Below the pieces are notes generated by a model. That model made no database searches and was not told the DNA's origin. It worked only from the letters and a program-made list of their open reading frames with translations. The position numbers and the translations under genes were made by a program. A DNA stretch of 26,142 nucleotides from NCBI GenBank assembly GCA_003568945.1, contig BDIP01000158.1, positions 1-26,142 of the forward strand, written 5' to 3'. Below, one piece after another: positions 9,158 to 22,198 of the stretch (positions are counted from its first letter, which is position 1; the number at the start of each line of letters is the position of its first letter). Source of the DNA: Kipferlia bialata. Taxonomy: Eukaryota; Fornicata.

Positions 9158-12100
9158 ATGGTGATTCCGTCTATAGCCGTTGTGTCGTATTTGGGATCCA
9201 CTGTGATTCTCTCACTAGCCCTGTTGTTGACTGGAGCGTCCAAAGTGTTGCCCAATGTTGGTTCTCTTAGTGGTGGTTTGGATTTGATCCATAGGGTCTA
9301 CAGTAGTGCTTGGCTAACGTTGGTGACACAAGGGAGCCTGTTAGTCCTACCCTTGCTTCTCTTGGCCACAGGTAGCAATTAAGAATATTGCGTAAATGGT
9401 TACTTGGATACACCACGTCTTACTGCGCATTCTCGACGAGAATTTCTCGTCCTATTCACACAGTACCATATAGTCTTATGCCAGCGTCTCAACGACTCCT
9501 TGTCCGAATTGACACAGCACCTGCTGCTGATGCCTCTGATGAATCTATAACTCAACCAACAATGGACACTGGTCCCCAAGTTGGAGCCCAACCTATATGT
9601 TCACTTCAAACTGCTTGCCCATGTAGAATACCTGATAGCGTGTTACGTGGCCCAACCTTACTTAACAGAAAATGTTGCGACAGGGGAGACTCAACCACCT
9701 TGGTAAGGGTGTCTAGAGGATTACTGTCAGCCTAACACTCTTCCAGTTGAATGCATAATAGCATCTGATGTATAATCAACATTATAGATCACCCTTGTAT
9801 GACTCCAGAGTCGGGCTGCTTGTGTGCTCGCTACAGTGTTCTCCTTGGCTATGTGTCTCTGGTGCTCTGAAGACTTTGAGGTTAGATCAACCACATGTAG
9901 GCACACTATTCTGTTACTATATACCTTGAAGAGGATAGTAAACTACATTGAAATTTCATGTACTAACATACAGGCCCTATACCATGTCCTCCCGCTGCAT
10001 ATACTGATATCGTGGTGGATGTATCGGGTGCCTGTGGTGGTTGATCCTTTTGCACTGACCATGTACTCGTGGATCACACATCCCAGTGTATTGCAGATGG
10101 TGCAAAAAGAGGTAGATATCATACGACTACATGTCTACTGTATGTCACAAGTGTGGTGCCTCCATCTCATCATCAGCACTGCCCATCCAATCATGATCCC
10201 CCTTCTGCCCTGTCAGGGTACCTCCGATGGTTCCTGATGGACGAGGGGGATAGTCCTCCTCTACCTACACAGAAGGTTGGTGATTCACACACACAAGTTG
10301 TGTGACGCAATCATTCAACCTATCGTCTCTCACACTCAAGGTGCTGCAACATATCCACGTATGTCTGCAGGCGGACAGAGATAGAGTGCTGGATGGTTGC
10401 AACCCAGTGTGCCCTTTCGACCCACCATTAGTGTCTATGTACAAACAGGTACCAATCTTCAGTACATACTGTACTCTGGAGTGTGATATCCTCATGTTGT
10501 AGGCGCTCTTCGAAACCGCAGCCGTGTTCCCTGATACTCTGCAGATATGGCTTCGTGGGTCTCTTCTGTCTACAAGGAGACTGTTAAAGATCAGGTGAGT
10601 CAGACTCCTGGACTAAACTCACTAAGTGGAATATATACACATACAGCATCCATCTTTCGCCCTTTGGTCCAACCAACTTCATTAACACCACAACCCCCAC
10701 TATACCCTTAGGAAGTGGATACAACGTACACCACTGGGTCAGTGGTATCGCAGAGTATTACCAGAATCCAGCGGTACAGTCACATACCACAACTCTACTG
10801 GTGAGTGTAGTTGCCCTGCTGAGTGAAGCGATACTATCTGGGATTAGCATTCACTGCCCCACGTTGACCGACAGGAGAACTAAGAGATCTGTTGATTGGA
10901 ATTCTGGGATGCAAGGAGCTTTCAAGGTGAGACCTTGGGTGTGTCGTGAATCACGAAGAGATTATGCATGTATGTAGCGGCAGGTTGAATTTAGTCACGC
11001 TGTAGTGTCCATATTGCTGCTAAGGTTTGCGGGTTCCACTTGACCACGGGTCGTGTACTTTGCCACACATTCGATAACCTGCCGTATAAACCTGAGGTAA
11101 GGGTTGCTTCCATCATTTGAAAACTGATGAATACATGACGTTTTGGTGTATACCCCTGCTTACTATTCTGATGTCAGGATGTTGATGACCATCATTTCTT
11201 GCCTGTTGCCAGAACCTTTAGTCGGTCAAAAGTGACAAGCATTGCTCGACTTAAGACGCTGCCACACACTCCACAGCCACGTACCTTTAAGCTGAGGTAT
11301 TATCAGACATTACATTCATTCACTATTACTATTGTATTTCTGCCGGTAACTATTCACTATGTGAGAAAAGTTATAGACACCACATTCTTAACACGCAGAT
11401 GGCCACCCACCGCATACCCGTTTGGCACTCCTTTGTACAGATACTTTCAGGTAAGAAAGGACACTAACTACAGTCCGATTCAGTGGCACACCTAAACAGA
11501 GGAAACGAAGTGGTGTCATGGCATTGTTTACAGTGTAAACTTTACACATACCCATAATGTCAGGCACCATACTGCCAGTACGGAACAGAGCACCACTTTT
11601 GTGTCACTGAACAGTTTTACAGGATGTTTCTCCTAGAGCCGTACCAGGTAGATACTCGGAAAAACTAGTCATGACCGTCCACTCTATATCTTCGCAATCA
11701 ACTTACTGTTCAGCCATACCAGACCTGGATGCGTATGCTAGACCAGATGATGCCAGATGTGCGGACATACATACTATCAGAGGAGGTAACAGTCACTCCT
11801 AGTAGAGACGGGTGTATGATATTGTAATGGGGTTAACATCGTGATATGATTACTCATTACGACCTATTGCGATACAGTGTGGGCTTACTGCTCAGGGCTC
11901 TATGGAGGGACCTCAGGCTCCTCCTTGTTGCTATGCGTGTGCTAGGATTGTGGTACACAACGGCGAGGAGAGGGTATGGTAACTATTAAATCGCCAGTGC
12001 TGTCGTAGATCCTAAGATATACACATACCCCTCACTTTGCAGAAGGGAGTCAAGTTGACATGGCACCAGTATGTAGACAGAAGGGTAGCAGACAATCGGC

Positions 12101-14670
12101 CACTGGAGGTAGAGTAGATCTACTATGATTGCTGAACTTTCACTTGTTAATGACACTACAGACAACTTCATACATCACTCCTGTCCCACAAAATGCATAG
12201 TGAATCCTTTTGAATTCTCACACCAGAGCAGGGGTACCCTAACCTTCTACTGGCATAGGAACATGATGGATCTCATGAGACGTAGACACACACCCACTGA
12301 CGTGAGCATGGAATTACCCCAAGTTCTACTCGATACGCTGCCCCGTTGCAATTGCAAGGTGTGCAGTGCCCAGTCAGAAACAGTACGATCAGTGGGTCAA
12401 CACCATGGCAATACTATTGCTACACATCTCTCAGTGGAAGAGACAGTGTGCGTGAGCAAGAGGATATTGTCTCCACGCTTGTCCTCAAGTGAGCGACTAG
12501 ACCCGCATATTCCCTTACACTTGTTCCTACCCCCTATTAAGGTGGTGTCCCAGGTACGTACTTGTTATTACACTCTTTTCGAATATCTAGTCATACATCC
12601 TATTTACTTCCACATATTCAATATCATAATGAATCATTATGTTCATGTGGCGGGAATTATACTAACTCAGAACTCAGCCGATGTCGTGGTCTACCTCTTT
12701 AGACGTGTTATGGCCGATGCTCGATCCAGGTCGGTAGTGGTGTCTCCATGTTTACCATCTAAATACTATTATGGGTGTATATAACTCCTGACTCCAAGGG
12801 ACTCTCTGCACCAGTTCAGCTCTGATGTCCACTTCGATACCACTCTTATCGAGACACACGTAATGGGACCCCCGTTGGAAATGGTGTCGATATTCCTGTT
12901 CACAAACATGTGGTACGTATCTCTAGGACAGACAGTAGTACACTCGTAGAAATCTCACTCATTATAGTTATGACACGTGCAACGTGTCTCTGAGGACATT
13001 TGTGGCCTTCCTCCTCACAATTCTGGTACGTCTAGGAAGTATTTCTCTGGTGTCAAACACAGAGGCACAGAACTTTCGCCATTACTTGCTATTGTAACAC
13101 AATCATGCATCATCTTGTCATCGTCATCGTTCCTGTCACTAACGTAGCCTGCGTATCACACTGCACCTGGCCTCAACCCTGTCCAGTCCGCCCTGGACAC
13201 CCTCCACCTCACACACCACCTAGTGCATGCAGTAAGAGCTAGCCACGCAGGGGTGTGCCTAATGACGCCACACCAGGTACATAGTACTGTCACTCTACAC
13301 AGATATGGTGAATGTCAATTACAAATGATGTTGAGTCTCACTCCTCTGAATGTGTTCACTCTAGGGCCTACTTGTCACATTGGCAGCGCTGGCAGGGGGA
13401 ATGGTAGCAGGTGCATAGTCTATTGTACAATGAGTACAGCTGCTTGCTACAATAATGGTACTTTCACCATTGGGATGGTACACGTATTTATCAAGTTATT
13501 GGCTAATCGGGACGGGCATTACTCAACAATGTTGAGTCAACATAGACAACTAGATCCTTCTGCAGGATACTAATTCCAGCAACTGGCACCGATGGTCGTT
13601 GCCAGGTCTCGTCTTGTCTGCACAGGGATCCAAGTGAACTTGCGCACACAGCAGGGTAATGTGGATCCCCCACCCAATATCACTCCAGTTCTCTTCACTG
13701 TATCAAAATTGTATTTTGTCCAAGTTCTGTCACATCACATATTGCACTCGTAGCACTAAAACAGACTCATATGTCTCACGTCAGGTTGGTGTTTATTGTA
13801 GCGAAACAGACTGGTCTACTAGAGAACCTTCCGCTGGGCTGCTGCAACCTATTGAGAACACTTATCCTGACAATGTCGCCAACGGGAGTCTGTTCCATCA
13901 TTCTAGAGGTATCTAACGATGTGTGTCCATTGTTACACAACATATAGGGTATGGGCATTGTATGGTTAGATACTATTTCTTATGGCTAGGTTAGACGTTG
14001 GGGCAGGTGGTTGAGGTCAATGCCTCCTAAGGAGCTGGATGATGCACTGGTCGTTGCCAGATCCCAGGTGAGTGGGATAGGTCTTTTCAGTGTACATAGT
14101 GTTGACACACCCTAGTCTAACATCAGCAAGAGGACCCTCTCCCATCTATCCTGTCTACGCCACACGGCCTGGTGGGATCAATAGAGTCAGTCATACTCAG
14201 GCACGTGCAGCATTGACTTTGAGTAACCAACGTCATCACACATCAGTCTTCTTACCCCAGAAGTATCATGGCTCTCTCAAGCATGGCATGGTGTCGCTGT
14301 CCCATACACTGTAGAAGGTAACTACCAGGGATGAAGGAGTGTGTGATGTAAGGCAGGGGTAGTGGGCCATATGGTGAACCTATATCCCCACCCAGTTTAC
14401 ACCCAGTTGGACTTGGCAGGCCTCACTCGCTGGAGTGTATGGCACTGCAGCATATGGTGTATACCCCAGATGGCAGGGGGTCACACCTGAGGTGCTGTCT
14501 CATACTATGAATTATAACCCCAACAACTGAAGTCTGCAGTTTAACCCCAGTGGTGCGACCAGTATCGTGGAGCCATGTTTGTACCCCTCCTTAAGGAGTT
14601 AGCGGGTGTTGCCTCAGTTCTCAACCTCAAGTACTTCGAGAATGTCCTTCAAGGGCTCGTGGGAGAGTGA
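9158..14670 (+). CDS. Large multi-pass membrane protein, unrecognised (~1008 aa, 29 exons)
   Basis: A phase-consistent chain of 29 exons: 9158-9371, 9485-9702, 9809-9880, 9974-10111, 10177-10275, 10341-10448, 10503-10594, 10712-10800, 10875-10926, 11006-11096, 11178-11296, 11399-11450, 11564-11647, 11714-11785, 11878-11973, 12043-12108, 12227-12553, 12671-12729, 12799-12912, 12968-13025, 13148-13276, 13365-13410, 13580-13655, 13785-13908, 13990-14067, 14127-14200, 14247-14310, 14396-14491, 14551-14670. Residues 1-71 hold two strong hydrophobic helices. Further hydrophobic stretches lie near 150-200 (VLATVFSLAMCLW), 705-740 (MVSIFLFTNMW, FVAFLLTIL), 784-798 (LLVTLAALAGGMVA) and 826-865. The middle is soluble-looking, tryptophan/arginine-rich, with cysteine pairs (CCYACAR; CNCKVC). 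The 14127-14200 exon needs a GC donor. Start and exons 26-27 are least certain. I cannot name a family; no function is proposed. Confidence 0.7.
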
Positions 14671-14824
14671 ATAGATGAAGTTGGACAGAGATTCTATTCT
14701 TGTTAGTGACGAGCGAATTCAGTTCACTCATAGACTGAACGAGTAAACACCATATACACCAGTTTCTTAATAAGAAATATAAGAATCTTATATTGACACA
14801 GAATTCGAGACCGCGCAGAACTAT
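14671..14824. terminator. Convergent intergenic region with two AT-rich palindromes
   Basis: 154 bases between the stops of the membrane-protein gene (plus) and recQ (minus). TTCTTAATAAGAA (14764-14776) and ATATAAGAATCTTATAT (14777-14793) are adjacent near-perfect palindromes, each broken only at the central base. They also supply AATAAG/CTTATT on both strands, so they may serve as shared 3'-end signals. That role is inferred from position. Confidence 0.45.
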
Positions 14825-17442
<2,618 letters not shown>

Positions 17443-17462
17443 ATGTGAAACCACTGAATGAG

Positions 17463-17479
17463 AGTCTCATTATGAGACT
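17463..17479. promoter_or_regulatory. 17-bp near-perfect palindrome upstream of recQ
   Basis: AGTCTCATTATGAGACT has 8-bp perfect arms around a single T. It lies 20 bases upstream of the proposed recQ ATG, in the divergent region shared with the pentapeptide-repeat gene. An operator-like or start-region role is inference; if recQ starts further upstream it is intronic. Confidence 0.4.
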
Positions 17480-17635
17480 ACTGAATACTATAGATAGAGC
17501 AGACATAGGGGGGGGGGGGGGGGGGGGACTTGGGTGGGGGGGGGGGGCAGACTTCCCCCCGCCCCCTCTTTATCTTCCCCCTCACCCTCCCCATCAAAGG
17601 TCAAAACTTCTCTCTGTTGCCCTACATATACGTCT

Positions 17636-17672
17636 CTTAGACCTCTTTTCAGTCCAGTTCCTGAGTGCAGTG
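17636..17672 (+). repeat. Probable 5' exon-edge echo of the pentapeptide gene
   Basis: CTTAG followed by sequence closely resembling the start of the exon at 17804. In the matching frame V-Q-F-L is kept (GTC CAG TTC CTG against GTC CAG TTT CTG), and the flanking codons have drifted. It lies upstream of its parent exon, as 5' echoes do in the kinesin gene. Confidence 0.55.
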
Positions 17673-17803
17673 TTTCTTGTCTCTCTCTCTCTCTTTATGT
17701 AATATACATACACACATTAATGTAGTCTCTCTCCATAAATATACTATATATGGTATATAGCACTTCATTTATGGTTGTTAGATTGCTAGTCTTCTAATCA
17801 CAG

Positions 17804-17906
17804 GCCCTTTTGAGGTCCAGTTTCTGAGGTCTGGGGATGGGTTGTGTATAGGGCGGTTCCGCATACCCCTGGACCTAGATCCAAGCACACTGCTGTCAGA
17901 GGTATG

Positions 17907-17942
<36 letters not shown>

Positions 17943-20900
17943 GTGTATACTATATATATACTTGTGTTCCATATACCATTGTGTGTATATGACTGATGTG
18001 TGTGATTCTTGAAATGTAGATACAGATAGAGACAGGTATAAGTGGGTGGGTGAGTACAATATATAGAGAGGGAGGAAGCGTTGGTGAGAGAGCTATACGC
18101 TATCACATACATACAGACTGGCATTTCGTCTGTATCAGGAGTGATATATGTAGTAACATATTATGATCTTGTTACTACTCTCTCACGGTCTGAGATTCTC
18201 ATACTCACCCTACCTGGTACACCATATATATTGAATTGTGTATATACTACATGTATGTACTCTAACTACTAGGTTGTACCCATGCTCACCCTTCCCCCAC
18301 TCAGGAAAGACGAAGACGATGAGAGTGAGAGTGAGATGGAGATGGGTGCAGAAGTAGAGTCAGGCGGGGAGGGGGAGGGAGAAGACGAAGGAACGCAAAT
18401 TGAGCACGTAGGTTCTGGCTCGGGTGTTGCTGTGTCAGCAGTAGAACATGGTGGGACAGAGGGAGAGACCTCCGAGGATGAGGGGGATGAGACTGGTACT
18501 CTCTCAGAGAGTGGTGAGGATAAGAGTGAGACCCAGAAGGGCGACAGAAAGACTGAGACAGTGGTGAAGACATACATGGCTGGCAATGGTGAGACAGACA
18601 CCTCTAAGGGAGAGAGAGAGGCAGAGGCTGCTGAGGGTGCAGGGGTCGGCAGTTGTGCCACAGCTGTTACACAGGTGAGGATCAACATGCCACATATACA
18701 TAATGATATGGATATGAGTTATATCATATAACAGTATTCATTTGTACCAGTCTTGGTATATGTGGAGAATACTGCCTGACCCCTAGGTAACTAGTATGCT
18801 GGATATATAGTCACTTGATAGAGTATCGTCTGACCCCTAGATTGATGTGATACAGGAGGCAGGGTGTGATAGTGAGAGTAGTGTCACATCGGAAGAGACA
18901 GCTGATGGAGAGGGAGAGAGAGAAGATGGTGTTAAGAGAGATATAGAGGGAGAGGGAGTGGGACAGAGGGAGGACGGGGCAGATCCGGAGGAAGGTGGAG
19001 AGGAGACTACCCCTGAGGAGTCCGAAGCAGACATCCTGGCTAAACTGAAGGTATCTATCATCTCCTCGGGACACGACCGTTGCACAGATGCATGTCAAGA
19101 GTATATATTCTTACGTCTACTCATGTCAGAGTATCGTCTCCCTCAGGACACAGAACATGACACCGCTTCCACAGGAGATACCAATTGGCCTGTTGCAGGT
19201 AGAACTAGTAATATGCCTTCACTATAATCTTGAGTGTTTGGAACTCTACTCACTCTCAGACCCTAGCGTCTGGGCAGAACCTCCACATGGCCGTGGTGCT
19301 AGGTACTAAAGAATATGGATATATAATACATCTAGTATATTGAGTTATACTTTGTGTGAGTATCTCACCATTCAGTAGCCTATGGGTGTGAGTCCGACGT
19401 GCCCACCTACACTGACCTTGGCACCGCCCTTCCTGTACCCACCAGACAGTACATATGCAGTCCAGGTAGGGCTGGGCCAGCTATATGTATATACATATAA
19501 ATACCATACCATATATTTATGTACTATCGCATTCATATACAATACCCTGCCCTAAGTCCAGGCCCCATCAAGTGCAGCCTGGACCTGTCCTCTGCCATCA
19601 TGTACCCCATCACACCAAAGAACCCTACGCGGTCCACACCCAGCTGCACGGTTGTGAATGTGCTCTCCACCTGCCGCACTGTGCTGATGACACTACTCGG
19701 TGACACACTCGTACAGTGCATCAGTCTATGTGACCCCCCTGAGGGGTGTCTGGAGTGTGTGTGTACACAGGGGGGGCAGTACCACCTGGTCAGGTACTGT
19801 TATACCTAATCTCAACAATCCTTATCACTGTACCCTCCTTGAAGACCACTTGCTCAGATCATACTCCCATCATATCAGACTCCAACCTGGCGCACCTGTT
19901 GCATATAGCACACAGCCTGGGTTGGTAAACGATGGGGTATCCACTGATATTGGAGGGAGTGGGGAGGGTGCCCCACTCCACAGTGTGTATGGTATCAGAC
20001 ACAAGAACCACACGGCCAACTGGGTACAGGTGCCCACTAAGGTAAACCACACTCTATACAGTAGTTTGCATTTAGTATATAGGATATCATAATCACAACA
20101 GGTATCACATGGTGCCACCTTGGCCCTTCAGAAGCTGGAGAAGAACCGAGATACAGTTGTGGGAGGTATCGACACTCTTGATGGTTCAGTGGTTATTGGA
20201 CTGGTTGTGGTCGGTTACATGTCACAGATTCTCAGGCTGTCCTGTGACAAAGGTGTCAGCCTGAACGTGGCATGTACCCTCCGTACTCCTCTACGTGTCA
20301 CTTCCTCAGTCACCCTATCTGCCTTTGGAGAGACTGTCCTAGTGTGTCAGAAGGGGAAGGAGGAGGCGACTACTATTACCATGTCCACGGGGTGTACTTG
20401 TGTCTCTGCAGTGTCTGCACTTAACCAGAAACTCTGCCCCCTAGGCACACTCTTCACACTCAACAGCAGTCTCCATCTAGCTGTAGGTGGTGCCACGTGT
20501 GTGCAGATACCTCTATCCACTGGTCAGTACGCAGTGGTTGGCGATGCCCTGTTATACACTGAGGGGGATAGTGACAAGAAGACCAACAAAAAGGAGAAGG
20601 AGAAGGAAACTAGTGGTGTGATACATATGCTGGACCTCTCCCCCTTCCGATCTGCGACTCTGTTGAGAGGAGCAACTGATTCAGAGGTTGGGGTATCGGC
20701 ACCAGATATCCCATGGGCATCCACTGGCAAGAAGACCGTCCCGTTCACCCCCACACTTGTGTGTCGCACAAGCCGTTCCTACCTGTACGTGGCATTGACT
20801 GAGTCCTTGAAGGTAGTTGGTGTGGCAGAGTTTGACTGCTACAAGGGAGAGTGGCTAGATCTGGGACAAGGCCAGATTGAGATCCCTGAATCAGTCTCAC

Positions 20901-22198
20901 TCATACCCCTTATCCACAACGATGCCACAATGATAGGCAGTGTTGTCTATGTGTGTTACAATGACCAGCTACTATCAGTAGACATCCTCTCTAAGGAGTG
21001 CACTGTGATACCCCTCACCCTCATCGACCACCCTAGACATGGTGTAGACTCACAGTGCATAGTGCTGCCCACCCCAACTGGGTACCGCCTCTGTAGAGTG
21101 TGTCCTGAGCAGCTGGTTGGAGATGCACCCGTCGGCAGACAGCTACACTACACGACAGCTGGAACGACAGCCAGTGGAGCCTGTATTGATGGTGTTCTAT
21201 CTCTGTGCAACAGTTTCTCAGTGTGCTGTGGGGTGTGCAGACCTATACAGAGTCATCATGACGCCTCTGAAGTTAGCAAGAAGTGCGTGGAGACCCCTGA
21301 GGAACTTGCAGAGACGGTTAGGCTGAGCCACCCTAGCAGAGTATCTGTGGGGTGCATGAACACTAGAGACGGGCTTGCAGAGTGCACACTCGCCAGATAC
21401 GACTTCAAGGAGACCGTGATTCCAGTCTTACGCGGTGCCGTGGTGACATCATGTACCTTCACCAACTGCGACATGAATGACTGTGACATGTCAGGTGCTT
21501 CTGTGACAGGCTGCACATTCACAGGGTGTGCCATGCGTGACATGCAGACAGAGGGCGCCACGCTAAACAGTGTAAGGATGTCAAACTGCAGCCAGAGTGG
21601 GACCCTCTTCAAGGGCGCCATACTGACTGACACACACAGGGGCCTGCATGTAGTGGATATGAGGGATAGAGACCTGACGTCTGAAACGTTCACAACTGCT
21701 GAGGACGACACTGCTGCCTGGGATGTATCTGGTAGCAGGGTGGCTGGGTGTGATCTATCTACATCCACCACACTCTCTGTCGCCCAGTTGGGCACTCTGT
21801 CTAACCTTGTTGGTGCCTATCTCGCTACAAGGGATCTCACGGGGTTAGACCTAGCTGGCAAAGACGCCTCTGGGTGTGTGATGACTGGATGCAATCTGAG
21901 CTGTGCGGATGTATCAGGTGCAGTACTGGACCAGGTAGACTTGACCAAGGCATGTCTCGTGGGTGTGACAGGCCTCACAGACACACAGCTACAGAGGGTG
22001 TATAGCGTGGTGGGGGCCAATCTAGGTGGCCTTGATATGCGAGGGTGGGACCTGTCAGACGTTAACGTGTCACACTGTGACATGCTGGGGTGTCAGTTGA
22101 AGGGGTGTACACTACACAGAGGGTACCTGACCGGCACCACCCTGCCAGAGGGACAGGGTAGGGTAGGGTGCAAGATCGTCCCTGCTGAGGTTGTGTGA
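17804..22198 (+). CDS. Large protein with acidic region and C-terminal pentapeptide repeats
   Basis: Supported exons: 17804-17901, 18305-18674, 18841-19050, 19154-19198, 19260-19302, 19379-19465, 19562-19793, 19858-20041 and a 2,097-base last exon, 20102-22198. Phases agree from 18305 onward. Between 17901 and 18305 a small exon or another junction is missing, and an ATG at 18282 in frame with the acidic exon could be the true start. The first exon encodes a beta-type segment (PFEVQFLRSGDGLCIG). The next two are very rich in E, D, G and S, so likely disordered. The last exon begins with propeller-like strands, has a lysine patch (KKTNKKEKEKE), then three blocks of A(N/D)LxG-type pentapeptide repeats near 21430-21590, 21800-21960 and 22010-22130 (for example ADVSGAVLDQVDLTKACL, GANLGGLDMRGWDLSDV). 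Pentapeptide repeats form a right-handed beta-helix, generally a binding surface. Function unknown. Its 3' end may overlap the kinesin gene antisense. Confidence 0.8.
17910..17938. repeat. AT dinucleotide repeat
   Basis: A run of about 14 AT units within the first intron of the pentapeptide gene. Similar AT microsatellites occur at 7652-7666, 23421-23471, 24101-24111, 24631-24646, 25928-25947 and elsewhere, nearly all in introns. Confidence 0.9.
18776..18840 (+). repeat. Duplicated acceptor sequence in an intron
   Basis: CTGACCCCTAG occurs at 18776-18786 and again at 18830-18840, where it is the acceptor of the exon at 18841. The intron's 3' end has been copied about 54 bases upstream with its AG, offering an alternative acceptor. 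Confidence 0.75.

Larger units (their letters stand above)
17443..17803. other. Divergent region with poly-G tracts
   Basis: About 360 bases between the proposed recQ start and the first supported exon of the pentapeptide gene. It contains G runs at 17508-17527 and 17536-17547, a C/T-rich stretch to 17600, a TC repeat near 17680, and a decayed copy of the following exon's 5' edge at about 17636-17672. No exon for a recQ N-terminus could be read on the minus strand. Confidence 0.5.

Noticed and set aside
18269-18688. Minus-strand serine/proline-rich frame
   Set aside because: It is the complement of the acidic E/D/G-rich exon. The plus-strand exon has good splice sites and matching phases.
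21256-21795. Minus-strand 179-codon open frame
   Set aside because: It mirrors the pentapeptide-repeat exon, whose repeated codons keep the opposite frame open.
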